A stretch of 64,000 nt of DNA from Bradyrhizobium sp. JYMT SZCCT0180 (lineage in GTDB: Bacteria > Pseudomonadota > Alphaproteobacteria > Rhizobiales > Xanthobacteraceae), in assembly GCF_018130165.1 (NCBI RefSeq), contig NZ_JAFCLZ010000009.1:237281-301280 (forward strand), written 5' to 3'. Below are positions 52,512-63,354 of this stretch, piece after piece; the first letter of the stretch is position 1, and the number at the start of each line of letters is the position of its first letter. The notes under the pieces are model-generated. The model was not told the DNA's origin. It ran no database searches and saw only the letters and a program-made list of their open reading frames with translations. The translations under genes were made by a program, and so were the position numbers.

Positions 52512-54860
52512 TCAGTTGCCTGTTGCGGCCTTGATTTTTGGTTCATCATTAGTCGCGTTTGCCGCCTCATTGGTTTCGGAAGCCGGCGCTTTTGTTTCGC
52601 CGCCCTGCTCTTTTACGGCCGCAGCCGGTTCTTTCGCTTCGGCCTTCGGCGCCTGGCCGGACACGGCAAAGCGCAACCGCATCCAGGCCCCACGCTGCCC
52701 CGGCCGGAAATCAGAGGCATCCTTGAGCTCGATGCGGCCGCCATGGTCTTCCAGCACCCGCCCGACGATCGCAAGCCCAAGCCCGGTGCCTTTCTGCCGC
52801 GTCGTCACGTAAGGCTCTAGCAGGCGCGCGCGAGCCGTCTTCGGCAGGCCGATACCGTTGTCGATCACATCGATCACGATGTCGTCGTTCTCCTGCGCGG
52901 CGATGACATCGATACGACCCTTGCCAAGCTCCTCCGGCGGGACCTGCTCGATCGCCTCGGTCGCGTTCTTGATGATGTTGGTCAATGCCTGCGAAATCAG
53001 CCGGCGGTCGAACTGCGCCCGAATCGGGTCTTGCTTGATTTCGGTCTCGATATCGAGGTCGGGATGCCCGACCTTCATCAGGAAAACCGCCTGCCGTACG
53101 GTATCGGCGACGTCCTCGCCTTCCATTACCGGCTTCGGCATCCGCGCAAAACGGGAGAACTCGTCGACCATCCGCCTGATGTCGTCGACCTGGCGCACGA
53201 TCGTGTCGGTGCATTGCTCGAAGATACCCTTGTCCTCGACAATGACCTTGCCGAACTTGCGGCGGATACGTTCGGCCGAAAGCTGGATCGGCGTCAGCGG
53301 ATTCTTGATTTCGTGGGCGATGCGGCGTGCCACATCGCCCCAGGCCGAGGTGCGCTGCGCGGAAACCAGATCGGTGATGTCGTCGAGCGTGATGATGTAA
53401 CTGTCGCGCGACTGCCCGGTCTGTTCGGCGCTGACGCGGACCGACAGATTGCTCTCATGGCCGTCGCGGGTGATGGTGATCTGGCCCTGCACCAGCTTCT
53501 GCGTGCCTTCGCGCGCGGTTTTCATCATGTCGTCGAGCTCGGGCAGCACGTCCGACAACGGATGATCGAGCGTTTCCGATTCCACATGACCGATGAGTTT
53601 TTCCGCCGAACGGTTCAGGATGCCGACACTGCCGGAGGCATCGACGCCGATGATGCCGGCGCTGGCCGACGACAGCACCGCCTCGATGAAACGGCGGCGG
53701 CTATCGATCAGTTCGCTGGCGCTGACCAGTTCGTCGCGCTGGGTGCGCAATTCCTGTGTCATCTTGTTGAAGGTCTCGCCCAATTGGGCCAGATCGCCTT
53801 CCGATTTATGGACGGGTACCTGGACGTGCAGATCGCCGGTGGAGACGATGTTGGCGGCGCTCATCAGATTGCGGATCGGCGCCACCAGCCAGTTGGCAAA
53901 GTTCAGCCCGATCAGCACCGACGCCATCAGGATCGTAAGCGCGATCACCGCGAACATCAGCGCGAAGGCGACCTGGATGCCGAGCCGGCGCGCTTCGATC
54001 TGGGCATATTCGGCGACGCTGGCCTGGGTCTGCCGCAGCTGGCCAACCACGCGTGGATCGAGCAGGCGCGCGACGTAGAGAAAGGTATCGTCGAAGGCCC
54101 GCAGGCGGACCACCGCTGCGACGTAGTTCTCCTCCGGGAAAACCGAAATCTCGGGTTTATCCTCGCCGACATTGTCGAGCAATTCCTTTGGCGGGGTCGC
54201 AAAGGCTTGCCTGATGCCGGTTTGCGCGGACACCACCACGTTGCCTTCCTTGTCGAGCAGCATGGTGCCCGGCAAATTGCGCTTGGAGGCACTCGCCGTC
54301 AGCAATTCCAGAAACGTACGCCGGTCCTGCACGAACAACGGCCACGCGTTGGCGATATCATTGGCCATGCCCAGGATGTCGCCATTGATGAGCTGCGCGT
54401 GCTCGTAGGTGTAGGCGCGCGCGATGATCAGCGAATTCTGGATCACCTCCCGCGTCGGGCCCGAGAATAGCCGGTCGAGACCGCGATCGATGGTGACGTT
54501 GGCGACGATCGCCACCAGCACCGCCGGCAGCACGGCAATCACCGAGAACAGACCCACGATCTGGACGTGCAGCCTTGCCGCCGCCTTGCCACGGCGCCGC
54601 GCCTGCACCACCAGCCAGACTTCGCGGATAATGATAGCAACCAGCAGCAGGATGGTCGCGGCATTGATCAGCAGGAAGGAGTAGACGACGTTGCGCGAAG
54701 GTTCGATCGGCGTCAGGCCGCTGAGCACCACAAAGGTCAGGAACGCCGACAGCAGCGCGATCCCGACCGCAAACGGCGCCACCCATTTCCGCAGGATTCC
54801 TCCTGTGGATTGGGCAAGCGACGGGTCAAACGTAGGCGCCGAGGTGTCTGCGGTGGTCAT
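52512..54860 (-). CDS. ntrY: nitrogen regulation sensor kinase NtrY
   Basis: 782 residues from ATG 54860. N-terminal membrane helices flank a periplasmic sensing part, followed by HAMP (about residues 320-380), PAS, HisKA with [16 protein letters not shown] (phospho-His) and HATPase (LTNIIKNATEA, DNGIGLP, GTGLGLAIV). The C-terminal about 40 residues are an Ala/Glu/Lys tail. Phosphorylates NtrX in response to redox or nitrogen signals. Confidence 0.95.
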   Translation of the reverse strand: MTTADTSAPTFDPSLAQSTGGILRKWVAPFAVGIALLSAFLTFVVLSGLTPIEPSRNVVYSFLLINAATILLLVAIIIREVWLVVQARRRGKAAARLHVQIVGLFSVIAVLPAVLVAIVANVTIDRGLDRLFSGPTREVIQNSLIIARAYTYEHAQLINGDILGMANDIANAWPLFVQDRRTFLELLTASASKRNLPGTMLLDKEGNVVVSAQTGIRQAFATPPKELLDNVGEDKPEISVFPEENYVAAVVRLRAFDDTFLYVARLLDPRVVGQLRQTQASVAEYAQIEARRLGIQVAFALMFAVIALTILMASVLIGLNFANWLVAPIRNLMSAANIVSTGDLHVQVPVHKSEGDLAQLGETFNKMTQELRTQRDELVSASELIDSRRRFIEAVLSSASAGIIGVDASGSVGILNRSAEKLIGHVESETLDHPLSDVLPELDDMMKTAREGTQKLVQGQITITRDGHESNLSVRVSAEQTGQSRDSYIITLDDITDLVSAQRTSAWGDVARRIAHEIKNPLTPIQLSAERIRRKFGKVIVEDKGIFEQCTDTIVRQVDDIRRMVDEFSRFARMPKPVMEGEDVADTVRQAVFLMKVGHPDLDIETEIKQDPIRAQFDRRLISQALTNIIKNATEAIEQVPPEELGKGRIDVIAAQENDDIVIDVIDNGIGLPKTARARLLEPYVTTRQKGTGLGLAIVGRVLEDHGGRIELKDASDFRPGQRGAWMRLRFAVSGQAPKAEAKEPAAAVKEQGGETKAPASETNEAANATNDEPKIKAATGN

Positions 54861-55006
54861 TCCGGCAATCGGTGATTTGAAAGACTTTGTGTCCGCCTGC
54901 CGCGGACTGATGCATTCATATCACAATGTTGCCAAATTGCGACAATTCCGCGGCGCAGCCCGCCGCGAAAGCGTTCTGTACCAGCATTTCGAAGAGATCT
55001 AACGGG
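54861..55006. other. short gap between ntrC and ntrY
   Basis: 146 bp; an independent ntrYX promoter may lie here. Confidence 0.3.
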
Positions 55007-56452
55007 CTACCCCCCGCTGCGATAGACCTGAATATCCAGATCCCTGATCTTCTTCCGCAGCGTGTTGCGGTTGAGGCCGAGCAAGTCGGCGGCGCGGATT
55101 TGGTTGCCCCGTGTCGCCGCGAGCGCCGCCGTGAGCAGCGGCACCTCGATTTCCTTGAGGATACGATGGTAGAGGCCCGGCGGCGGCACGCCGTTCGGGA
55201 AGCCCGAGAAGTGCGAGGACAGGTAGGCCTCGACCGCGCCGCCGAGATTCTCGACGCCGAGCGGCGCATTGCCCCCCGAGGCCACGGCCGGCGGCGCCAA
55301 CTCGCCGTCGATCACTGAACCCGTGATGACGTCCTGCGGATAGAGCGCTGCCAGCCGGCGTGCGAGATTTTCGAGCTCGCGCACGTTGCCGGGCCAGCGA
55401 TGCTGCTTGAGCCGCTCCAGCGCCAGCGTGTCCAGCTTCTTGGGAGGCAGCCCGTCTTTCTCGGCGAGCGAGAAGAAATGCCGGATCAGGTCGGGCAGAT
55501 CCTCGATGCGCTCGCGCAGCGGCGGCAGCCGCAGCGGCACCACATTGAGGCGGAAGAACAGGTCTTCCCGGAACAGGCCCTGCTGGATCAGGATGCGCAA
55601 ATCCTTGTTGCTCGCCGCCACGATCCGCACGTCGGTCTTGATCGGGGTGCGCCCGCCGACCGTGGTGTATTCGCCCTGCTGCAGTACCCGCAGCAACCTG
55701 GTCTGCGCTTCCATCGGCATGTCGCCGATCTCGTCGAGAAACAGCGTACCGCCCTCGGCCTGTTCGAACCGGCCGGAAGCCCGCGTATTGGCGCCGGTGA
55801 ACGCACCGCGTTCATGGCCGAACAGCTCAGACTCGATCAGATCGCGCGGGATCGCCGCCATGTTGACCGCCACGAAGGGGCCGTTGCGCCGCTTGCCGTA
55901 ATCATGCAGCGCACGGGCGACCAGTTCCTTGCCGGTGCCGGACTCGCCGGAGATCATCACCGTGAGGTCGGTCTGCATCAGACGCGCCAGCACGCGGTAG
56001 ATTTCCTGCATCGCCGGCGAGCGGCCGACCAGCGGAATAGAATCGAATTCGCCTTCGTCGGCAGAACTCGCCACGCGCTCCTTCGGCTCCGCCAAGGCGC
56101 GCCCGACGATGGTGATCAGCTCCTTCAGGTCGAACGGTTTCGGCAGATATTCATAGGCGCCGCGCTCCGAGGCCCGGATCGCCGTCATGAAGGTGTTCTG
56201 CGCGCTCATGACGATGACGGGAAGGTTCGGCCGCATCTTCTTGATCCGCGGCAACAGGTCGAACGCGTTCTCGTCGGGCATCACGACGTCGGTGATGACG
56301 AGGTCGCCCTCGCCCTGGCTCACCCATCGCCACAGCGTCGCCGCGTTTCCGGTCAGGCGCACCTCGTATCCGGCGCGCGAGAGAGCCTGGTTTAGAACTG
56401 TGCGGATGGCGGTGTCGTCATCAGCGACAAGTATGCTACCTGCGGGCATCAT
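55007..56452 (-). CDS. ntrC: nitrogen regulation response regulator NtrC
   Basis: 481 residues from ATG 56452. Receiver [15 protein letters not shown] (phospho-Asp), AAA+ P-loop [16 protein letters not shown], sigma-54 contact loop GAFTGA, and Fis HTH ([19 protein letters not shown]). Sigma-54 activator of nitrogen assimilation genes; 6 bp after ntrB. Confidence 0.96.
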   Translation of the reverse strand: MMPAGSILVADDDTAIRTVLNQALSRAGYEVRLTGNAATLWRWVSQGEGDLVITDVVMPDENAFDLLPRIKKMRPNLPVIVMSAQNTFMTAIRASERGAYEYLPKPFDLKELITIVGRALAEPKERVASSADEGEFDSIPLVGRSPAMQEIYRVLARLMQTDLTVMISGESGTGKELVARALHDYGKRRNGPFVAVNMAAIPRDLIESELFGHERGAFTGANTRASGRFEQAEGGTLFLDEIGDMPMEAQTRLLRVLQQGEYTTVGGRTPIKTDVRIVAASNKDLRILIQQGLFREDLFFRLNVVPLRLPPLRERIEDLPDLIRHFFSLAEKDGLPPKKLDTLALERLKQHRWPGNVRELENLARRLAALYPQDVITGSVIDGELAPPAVASGGNAPLGVENLGGAVEAYLSSHFSGFPNGVPPPGLYHRILKEIEVPLLTAALAATRGNQIRAADLLGLNRNTLRKKIRDLDIQVYRSGG

Positions 56453-56458
56453 TATTCC

Positions 56459-57634
56459 TCATCTTGCGGCCTGTGAGGCAGGCGACGGCGTACCCGAAAC
56501 GTCATCGCGATTGCTTTGGTCGAATTGCTTGGTGGCGCTGAACATCGGCAGCAGCACGCGGAACGTGGTCTTCCGCGGCTGGGATTCGCATTCGATGATA
56601 CCGCCGTGATCGCCGACGATTTTTGCGACGAGCGCGAGACCGAGCCCGCTGCCGGTTTGTTTGGTGGTCACGAACGGGTCGAACAGGTTCGGCAACAGGT
56701 CTTCCGGCACGCCGGAGCCGTTGTCCTTGACGCAGAATTCAAGCGGCAGCGACACCCGCGACTTCTTGCCTGGCACCGACAGGCGGACCCCCGGGCGGAA
56801 TGCGGTGGTAAGCTGGATTTCGGCATCGCTGCCGAGATCGGCGACCGCCTCGGCGGCGTTCTTCACCAGATTGAGGAATACCTGAATGAGCTGGTCCTGA
56901 TTGGCCAGCACCGGCGGCAGCGAAGGATCGTATTCCTCGACGAAGCGGACGTTGCGGGCAAAGCCCGACTGCGCCAGCCGTTTGACGTGGTCGAGCACGG
57001 AATGAATGTTGACGGGACCGCGCGCCACCGGCCGGTCGTCGCCGAACACTTCCATGCGGTCGACCAGCGTGACGATACGGTCGGCCTCGTCGCAGATCAG
57101 CCGCGTCAGCATACGGTCCTCGGACGAGGCCGCCTGCTCGAGCAATTGCGCCGCACCGCGAATGCCGGACAGCGGGTTCTTGATTTCATGCGCCAGCATC
57201 GCCGCCAGCGCGATCACCGAACGCGCCGCGCTCCGATGCGTCAATTGCCGGTCCATCTTGTCGGCGATGGTGCGCTCCTGCAGCATCACGACGATGTGGC
57301 CCGGCCGCTCCGTCAGCGGCGCGACGTGAAGATCGACCTGGCGGTCGCCGCCGATCCTGGGCGTGCCGAGATCGACCTTGTATTCGTTGACCGGCGAGCC
57401 GCTCGATCGCACCTGATCGATCAGCGCCAGCAGCGGACTGCCGAAGGGCACCAGTTCCTTCAGCGACTGCCGTTGCAGGAACTGGGTCGAAATCTCGAAG
57501 AACGATTCGGCGGCGATGTTGGCGTCGATGATGCGCCCGTCGGGCGCGATCAGCAGCACCGGATTCGGCAGCGCATTGAGAATCGCATCGCTTTCGGACG
57601 GCAGTCGCCGGCGTTGTTCTGCGGCCGAATTCAT
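56459..57634 (-). CDS. ntrB: nitrogen regulation sensor kinase NtrB
   Basis: 391 residues from ATG 57634; the start overlaps the dusB stop by 4 bp (ATGA). PAS domain ([20 protein letters not shown]), HisKA with [15 protein letters not shown] (phospho-His) and HATPase ([25 protein letters not shown]). Cytoplasmic kinase of NtrC, controlled by PII. A start at ATG 57649 is possible. Confidence 0.95.
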   Translation of the reverse strand: MNSAAEQRRRLPSESDAILNALPNPVLLIAPDGRIIDANIAAESFFEISTQFLQRQSLKELVPFGSPLLALIDQVRSSGSPVNEYKVDLGTPRIGGDRQVDLHVAPLTERPGHIVVMLQERTIADKMDRQLTHRSAARSVIALAAMLAHEIKNPLSGIRGAAQLLEQAASSEDRMLTRLICDEADRIVTLVDRMEVFGDDRPVARGPVNIHSVLDHVKRLAQSGFARNVRFVEEYDPSLPPVLANQDQLIQVFLNLVKNAAEAVADLGSDAEIQLTTAFRPGVRLSVPGKKSRVSLPLEFCVKDNGSGVPEDLLPNLFDPFVTTKQTGSGLGLALVAKIVGDHGGIIECESQPRKTTFRVLLPMFSATKQFDQSNRDDVSGTPSPASQAAR

Positions 57635-58665
57635 GCTGCAGCACTCCATGCAAAATCGTCGTAGGCGTCCTGCAGCGATCGATGTACCCGGTGCGGATCC
57701 TCCGACGTCAGTATCTTTTGCCGCCAGCTCTTGAGTGTCTCCGCCGGCGCGCGGCTGCATTCGGCAGCGATCTCAAGCGCCCAGCCGAGATGCTTGCGCG
57801 CGTGCTTGAGGCCGATGCGCAAACCGTAGAGGCGGCAGACTTCGTCATAGAGCGCGCGGATGTGAGCGAGTTGTTCGGCCAGCGAAGGGGCGGCTTCGGA
57901 CTTTCCGGTTTCCAGTTGGCGTCCGATCTGGCCGGGCAGCCAGGGCTGCCCCTGCGCACCGCGGCCGATCATCACGGCATCGGCGTCAGACATTTCGAGC
58001 GCGCTGACCGCCTTCTCGAACGACGTGATGTCGCCATTGACGACGAGCGGCACCGTGATCGCATCCTTGACCGCGCGCACCGCGCTCCAGTCCGCCTCGC
58101 CCTTGTAGAACTGGCAGCGCGTGCGGCCGTGTACCGTGATCATCTGCACGCCGGCGGCTTCCGCGCGGCGCGCGAGTTCGGGGGCGTTGAGCGAGCCGTG
58201 ATCCCAGCCGAGGCGCATCTTCAGCGTCACCGGAACCCTGACGGCAGCGATCGTCGCGTCGATCAGCTTGAGCGCATGGTCGAGATCGCGCATCAGCGCT
58301 GAGCCGGACTGGCCGCCGGTCACGTGACGTGCCGGGCAACCCATGTTGATATCGATGATGTCGGCGCCGGCAGCCTCGGCAATCCTCGCCCCTTCCGACA
58401 TCCAGTGGGTCTGGCAGCCTGCAAGCTGAACCACATGCGGGCCGATCCCGGTCGCCTCGCAGCGCAATACCGACATCGGCCGGCCATGCACGAGATCGTC
58501 GCTGGCGGTCATCTCGGAGACGACGAGTCCCGCCCCAAGGGCGGCGGCAAGGCGCCGAAAGGGTGCATCGGTAATGCCGGACATCGGCGCCAGGAGAACC
58601 CGGTTGGCGATGGAAATATCGCCTATCTTCAACGTCTTAGGGCGTGGGTCGTCCAGGCCGGTCAC
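57631..58665 (-). CDS. dusB: tRNA-dihydrouridine synthase (DusB/NifR3 type)
   Basis: 344 residues from GTG 58665. FMN-binding barrel with [30 protein letters not shown] (catalytic Cys), [16 protein letters not shown] and VVNGDI. Reduces uridines in tRNA D-loops. In rhizobia it was named nifR3 because it heads the ntrBC operon, as here. Confidence 0.95.
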   Translation of the reverse strand: MTGLDDPRPKTLKIGDISIANRVLLAPMSGITDAPFRRLAAALGAGLVVSEMTASDDLVHGRPMSVLRCEATGIGPHVVQLAGCQTHWMSEGARIAEAAGADIIDINMGCPARHVTGGQSGSALMRDLDHALKLIDATIAAVRVPVTLKMRLGWDHGSLNAPELARRAEAAGVQMITVHGRTRCQFYKGEADWSAVRAVKDAITVPLVVNGDITSFEKAVSALEMSDADAVMIGRGAQGQPWLPGQIGRQLETGKSEAAPSLAEQLAHIRALYDEVCRLYGLRIGLKHARKHLGWALEIAAECSRAPAETLKSWRQKILTSEDPHRVHRSLQDAYDDFAWSAAA

Positions 58666-58714
58666 GGTGTTCTCATTGGTCTGGCAGCAGCGGCATTGCT
58701 ACTGTCGGCGCATA

Positions 58715-58726
58715 TTGTGAGCACAA
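58715..58726. promoter_or_regulatory. TTGTGAGCACAA inverted repeat in the dusB-ispDF divergent region
   Basis: TTGTG-AG-CACAA is a perfect 5-2-5 palindrome; 50 bp to the right GTGCA-AG-TGCAC (58777-58788) is another. Both are inside the 254-bp divergent region and resemble regulator operators such as NtrC-type GCAC/GTGC sites. Confidence 0.4.
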
Positions 58727-58754
58727 ATCTTGTGCAGTCAAGTTCCATGCCTAC

Positions 58755-58782
58755 ACTTTAGACAGTTCTATCATTTGTGCAA
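58755..58782 (-). promoter_or_regulatory. possible sigma-70 promoter for dusB-ntr
   Basis: Minus strand TTGCAC (58782-58777), 16-bp spacer, TAAAGT (58760-58755), about 90 bp upstream of the dusB GTG. Weak match; overlaps the GTGCA-AG-TGCAC palindrome, which would let a repressor block it. Confidence 0.3.
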
Positions 58783-58919
58783 GTGCACTGCAACAAAAAC
58801 TGCTTTTCCCACAGCTATTGGGAAACGCTCTGTTTTTACGCATTCGGCATGGTAAGGGCTGTGCGCCGCAGGGGCCCGTTCCCCTCTCCTCAACCCGATC
58901 CGTCCGTAACCAGAGTCAA

Positions 58920-60101
58920 ATGCCGAAACCTGAGCGTACAGCAGCCATCCTCGTCGCAGCCGGGCGCGGACTTCGCGCCGGCGCGGGAGGGCCCAAACAA
59001 TACCGCACGATTGGCGGGCAGACCGTGATCTTCCGGGCGATGGAAGCGTTCTGCCGCCACCCCGAAATCTTCGCCGTGCAGCCGGTTGTGAATCCCGACG
59101 ACACAGCGGTCTTCAACGAGGCCGTCGCCGGATTGCGCCATCAAACACCCACCAATGGCGGCGCGACGCGCCAGGCCTCGGTGCACGCCGGCCTCGAGGC
59201 GCTGGCCAGCGAGAAGCCCGACATCGTTCTGATCCACGACGCGGCGCGACCATTCGTGACACCGGCCGTGATTTCGCGCGCGATCGACGCCGCCGGCCGC
59301 ACCGGCGCTGCGGTTCCCGCAATCGCCGTCACCGATACGATCAAACAGGTTGGTGAGGCCGGCAATGTCGAGGCCACACCGGACCGCGCGCGGCTGCGCA
59401 TCGCACAGACGCCGCAGGCGTTTCGTTTCGACGTGATCCTCGAAGCGCATCGCCGCGCCGCGCGCGAGGGCCGCAGCGATTTCACCGATGATGCCGCGCT
59501 CGCCGAATGGGCGGGATTGACGGTGGCGACCTTTGAAGGCGATCCTGCGAACATGAAGCTCACGACCCCTGAAGATTTCGTCCGCGAGGAAGCCCGCCTC
59601 GGCGCCATGCTCGGCGACATCAGGACCGGCACCGGCTACGACGTGCACGCCTTCGGCGACGGCGATCATCTGATGATCTGCGGCGTCCGCGTGCCGCACA
59701 CGCGCGGCTTTCTCGCCCATTCCGATGGCGACGTCGGCCTGCACGCCATGGTCGACGCCATCCTCGGCGCGCTGGCGGACGGCGATATAGGTTCGCACTT
59801 CCCGCCCAGCGATCCGCAGTGGAAAGGCGCCGCTTCCGACAAGTTCCTCAAATATGCGGTCGATCGCGTCACCGCGCGTGGCGGCCGCATTGCCAATCTT
59901 GAGGTCACCTTGATCTGCGAGCGGCCCAAGATCGGACCGCTGCGCGATGTCATGCGCGCGCGCATCGCAGAGATCACCGGGCTCGACATTTCCCGCGTCG
60001 CCGTCAAGGCGACCACCAGCGAACGGCTTGGCTTTACCGGCCGCGAGGAAGGCATCGCCGCGACCGCGAGCGCCACCATCCGTCTTCCCTGGAGCGAATA
60101 G
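58920..60101 (+). CDS. ispDF: bifunctional IspD/IspF (MEP pathway)
   Basis: 393 residues from ATG 58920. IspD part (1-about 230): [35 protein letters not shown]. IspF part: [37 protein letters not shown] (metal Asp/His). Makes 2-C-methylerythritol 2,4-cyclodiphosphate for isoprenoids; fusion is usual in alphaproteobacteria. Immediately followed by the CinA gene. Confidence 0.96.
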   Translation: MPKPERTAAILVAAGRGLRAGAGGPKQYRTIGGQTVIFRAMEAFCRHPEIFAVQPVVNPDDTAVFNEAVAGLRHQTPTNGGATRQASVHAGLEALASEKPDIVLIHDAARPFVTPAVISRAIDAAGRTGAAVPAIAVTDTIKQVGEAGNVEATPDRARLRIAQTPQAFRFDVILEAHRRAAREGRSDFTDDAALAEWAGLTVATFEGDPANMKLTTPEDFVREEARLGAMLGDIRTGTGYDVHAFGDGDHLMICGVRVPHTRGFLAHSDGDVGLHAMVDAILGALADGDIGSHFPPSDPQWKGAASDKFLKYAVDRVTARGGRIANLEVTLICERPKIGPLRDVMRARIAEITGLDISRVAVKATTSERLGFTGREEGIAATASATIRLPWSE

Positions 60102-60102
60102 A

Positions 60103-60705
60103 ATGAGCGGCAGCGACGCCCGCGCCCTCTCCCGCTCGCTGCTCGATCTGTGCCGGATGCGCAAGCTGACGATTGCGACCGCGGAATCCTGCACCGGCGG
60201 CCTGGTCGCGGGCGCGCTCACGGATATTCCCGGCTCCTCCGACGTCATCGACCGCGGCTTTGTCACATACTCCAACGAGGCCAAGCGCGCGATGCTCGGC
60301 GTCAAGGTGACGACGCTGGCGACCTTCGGTGCGGTCAGCAAGGAAACCGCCACCGCGATGGCGGTCGGCGCGCTGGAGAAGGCAGGCGTCGATCTGGCCG
60401 TCTCCATCACCGGCATTGCCGGTCCCGGTGGCGCCACACCCGGCAAGCCGGTTGGGCTCGTGCATTTCGCGGTCGCCTCGCGCGACGGCCGCATCCTGCA
60501 TCGCGAACATCGCTTTGGCGCCATCGGCCGCACCAGCGTGCGCCAGCGCTCCGTGGTCGAGGCGCTGCGCATGCTGATGGAGCTGGCGCGCGGACCGCAG
60601 GCATCCGTCAAGCCGCGCCGCGAGGCCGTGAGCCGGCTCCGCCCGCGTGTCGCGCGTTCGACCCGGGGCAGCGCCGTCAAGCGACGACGGCCCCCGAGAT
60701 CCTAG
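60103..60705 (+). CDS. CinA C-terminal-domain nicotinamide-nucleotide amidase
   Basis: 200 residues from ATG 60103, 1 bp after ispDF. PncC/CinA domain with TAESCTGGLVAGALTDIPGSS, SNEAKRAMLGV, AVSITGIAGPGG and PVGLVHFAV. Deamidates NMN in pyridine nucleotide salvage. The last about 40 residues are Arg-rich and low complexity. Confidence 0.9.
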   Translation: MSGSDARALSRSLLDLCRMRKLTIATAESCTGGLVAGALTDIPGSSDVIDRGFVTYSNEAKRAMLGVKVTTLATFGAVSKETATAMAVGALEKAGVDLAVSITGIAGPGGATPGKPVGLVHFAVASRDGRILHREHRFGAIGRTSVRQRSVVEALRMLMELARGPQASVKPRREAVSRLRPRVARSTRGSAVKRRRPPRS

Positions 60706-60717
60706 CGATCCGCCTCA

Positions 60718-62397
60718 TCACTTCGCCGCGGCCAACGCCTTGGCGCGGGTTTCGCTGAGCGAAGCCGCCGGCGTCAACGCCTCCGGGCTGATCGTGAGTT
60801 CGATGATCGCCGGCAAGCGCGACGCCACCGCCTCGTCGAAGGCCTTTGCAAAATCCTCCGTACGGTCGACCCGGGCGCCGAAGCCGCCAAAAGCACGCGC
60901 GAGCGCGGCGAAATCAGGGTTCGCCAGATTGGTGCCGGACACCCGGCCGGGATAGTGCCGCTCCTGATGCATGCGGATGGTACCGTACATACCGTTGTTG
61001 CAGACGATCACGATGAGGGGCAGCCGATTTTCGACCGCGGTCATGAACTCGTTGCCGGTCATCTGGAAGCAGCCGTCGCCGGCGAATGCGATCACCGGCC
61101 GGTTCGGGTGCAGATGCTTGGCCGCAACCGCCGCCGGCAAGCCGTATCCCATTGAACCTGATGTCGGCGCCAGCTCGGTCCGGAACTGCCGATAGCGCCA
61201 GAAGCGATGAACCCAGACCGCGTAATTGCCGGCGCCGTTGCAGATGATCGCATCCTCCGGCAGACGCTCACTGAGATCGCGCACGATCCGCGAAAGCTGA
61301 ACATCGCCGGGTGAACGGGTCGGCTCGTTGAAGGCGAGATAGTCAGCATGCGCCGCCTTGAGTTCGTCGCCGCGCGGCTGATGCTTCGGCTTCAGCCTGG
61401 CTATCGCAGCCGCGAACGCCGCGCTCCCCGAAATGATGCCCAGTTTCGGCGCATAGACGCGGCCGATTTCTTCCGGATCCGGATAGACGTGAACCAGCGG
61501 CTGCTTCGGCTGCGGAATGTCGAACAGGCTGTAGCCCGATGTCGTGATTTCCCCGAGCCGGGCGCCGAGCGCAATGATCAGATCGCTGTCACGAATCCGT
61601 TCGGCGAATTTCGGGGAGATGCCGATGCCGACATGGCCGGCGTACGCAGCGTGCAGATTGTCAAAATAATCCTGGCACCGGAATGAAGCGCTGACGGGCA
61701 CCTCATGCGCGGTCGCGAAGGTTTCGAGGTCGCGGCGTGCTTTATCGCTCCATCCGCCACCACCGACGATCAGCAACGGCTTGCGCGCCGCGGCCAGCAA
61801 CTCCTCGAATTGTTGCAGGCTTTCTGCGCCGGGTGCAACGGTCTGCGGTTTGTATGGCTGCGCATCCGGAACATCAGCCTCGTCGGTCAGCATGTCCTCG
61901 GGCAGCGCCAGCACCACCGGACCGGGCCGGCCGGACGTCGCGGTATAAAACGCCCGCGAGATGAATTCGGGAATTCGCCGCGCGTCGTCGATCTGGGCGA
62001 CCCATTTGGTCATCGGCCCGAACATCTGCCGGTAGTCGATTTCCTGGAACGCTTCGCGTTCCATCATGTCCCGCCCGACCTGGCCGAGCAGCAGGATCAT
62101 CGGCGTCGAATCCTGAAACGCGACATGAACGCCCGCGGAGGCGTTGGTGGCGCCGGGGCCGCGCGTCGCAAAGGCAATGCCGGGCTTTCCGGTGAGCTTG
62201 CCATAGGCGTCCGCCATCATGGCCGCGCCGCCCTCATGCCGGGAATTGACGAAGTGGACTCGCTGGTTCTGGTACATGCCGTCCAGCGCCGCCAGAAAAC
62301 TTTCACCGGGCACACCGAACACGGTGTCGGCGCCGTGCAGGGCCAGTTGATCGATCAGAATATGCCCGCCGGTTCGCATGGGTGCCTTGATGTCCAT
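60718..62397 (-). CDS. thiamine-diphosphate enzyme, acetolactate synthase-like
   Basis: 559 residues from ATG 62397 with AGGACGAGG upstream. N-terminal SRHEGGAAMMADAYG (catalytic Glu), C-terminal ThDP motif FAGDGCFQM ... VCNNGMYG. Not the biosynthetic ilvB type by context; the substrate of this oxo-acid decarboxylase or synthase is unknown. Follows the beta-hydroxyacid dehydrogenase by 35 bp. Confidence 0.9.
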   Translation of the reverse strand: MDIKAPMRTGGHILIDQLALHGADTVFGVPGESFLAALDGMYQNQRVHFVNSRHEGGAAMMADAYGKLTGKPGIAFATRGPGATNASAGVHVAFQDSTPMILLLGQVGRDMMEREAFQEIDYRQMFGPMTKWVAQIDDARRIPEFISRAFYTATSGRPGPVVLALPEDMLTDEADVPDAQPYKPQTVAPGAESLQQFEELLAAARKPLLIVGGGGWSDKARRDLETFATAHEVPVSASFRCQDYFDNLHAAYAGHVGIGISPKFAERIRDSDLIIALGARLGEITTSGYSLFDIPQPKQPLVHVYPDPEEIGRVYAPKLGIISGSAAFAAAIARLKPKHQPRGDELKAAHADYLAFNEPTRSPGDVQLSRIVRDLSERLPEDAIICNGAGNYAVWVHRFWRYRQFRTELAPTSGSMGYGLPAAVAAKHLHPNRPVIAFAGDGCFQMTGNEFMTAVENRLPLIVIVCNNGMYGTIRMHQERHYPGRVSGTNLANPDFAALARAFGGFGARVDRTEDFAKAFDEAVASRLPAIIELTISPEALTPAASLSETRAKALAAAK

Positions 62398-62432
62398 CAC
62401 CTCGTCCTTCCGTTCCGCAAGTCGTTTGGCAT

Positions 62433-63353
62433 TCAATTTCCTTGATTTCGATCGTTCGGCCGGACGCGAGCCTCGACGCCGGTGACGGCCTCGTAAGCCT
62501 TGATCACGGCGGTGCAGGACTCGCCGTCATGGCCGAGCAAGGCGGCTTGCCGGTAGGTCTGGTGCACGGCATCGGCCATGAAACCCGGCAATCCGGCATC
62601 TTCCAGCCAGCGCGCGTAATAGCGCACATCCTTGCGGGCGTTCGCCAGCGACATCAGCGGGGTAAAGTCGCCGTCGAGCGTCGCCTGGCCGTAGAGGTCG
62701 AGCATGCCGCTCTTGCCGCCCGCGGCCGAGATGATGGTGATCAGCTGCTTGAGATCGAGGCCATCCTTCGCCGCCAGCGCAAACCCCTCGCACCACGCCG
62801 CAACGTTGGCAAACGCGATGTAGTTGTGGATCAGCTTGAGGCGGATGGCGTGGCCGAGCGGGCCGATGTGGAAGATGTTCTCCGCATAGCGCTCGAAATA
62901 GGGCCTGAGCTCGCCGAGCAAATCGGCCTCCCCGCCGTAGAGCACGTTGACCTTGCCGGCGTCCGCGTGCTTCGGGGTTCGCGTCATCGGCGCCTCGGCA
63001 TAACGCCCGCCGGCTGCACGGACCAGCCGATCGAGTTTATCGACCATTTGCGGGCTGCCGGTGGTGTGATCGACGACGACGAAATTCGGCGCCGGGCGGG
63101 CGAGCAGTCCGTCGGGTCCCATCAGCAGCGCCTCGACGTCCTCGGCGGCATTGACGCAAATCATGATGATGCGGCATTCGCCAATGTCGCGAAGACCGCC
63201 CGCCGCCGACGCTCCCTGGGATTTGGCAATGGCAACCGCCTCAGGGTTCAGGTCGTAGGCCGTGACAGCGACGCCCTTGGCCACGAGGTTCTTGACCAGC
63301 CCGCGTCCCATTCCGCCAAGGCCGATGAATCCCACGCGCTCCAATGTCGTCAT
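62433..63353 (-). CDS. beta-hydroxyacid dehydrogenase (3-HIBDH family)
   Basis: 306 residues from ATG 63353. NAD(P) Rossmann GFIGLGGMGRGL, substrate region DHTTGSPQ, and the catalytic-lysine helix LKLIHNYI. Oxidises a short beta-hydroxy acid, or reduces tartronate-type semialdehyde; pairing with a ThDP carboligase suggests a glyoxylate carboligase plus tartronate semialdehyde reductase-like module, but the substrate is not proven. Confidence 0.88.
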   Translation of the reverse strand: MTTLERVGFIGLGGMGRGLVKNLVAKGVAVTAYDLNPEAVAIAKSQGASAAGGLRDIGECRIIMICVNAAEDVEALLMGPDGLLARPAPNFVVVDHTTGSPQMVDKLDRLVRAAGGRYAEAPMTRTPKHADAGKVNVLYGGEADLLGELRPYFERYAENIFHIGPLGHAIRLKLIHNYIAFANVAAWCEGFALAAKDGLDLKQLITIISAAGGKSGMLDLYGQATLDGDFTPLMSLANARKDVRYYARWLEDAGLPGFMADAVHQTYRQAALLGHDGESCTAVIKAYEAVTGVEARVRPNDRNQGN

Positions 63354-63354
63354 G

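Noticed and set aside
53031..54470. 479-residue plus-strand frame opposite ntrY
   Set aside because: Antisense shadow; repetitive Arg/His composition.
56516..57664. 382-residue plus-strand frame opposite ntrB
   Set aside because: Antisense shadow of a complete kinase gene.
58690..58706. Sigma-54 promoter (TGGCA...TTGC) upstream of ispDF
   Set aside because: The spacing between the GG and GC elements is 13 bases instead of 10.
58890..60680. 596-residue minus-strand frame opposite ispDF-cinA
   Set aside because: Antisense to two certain genes.
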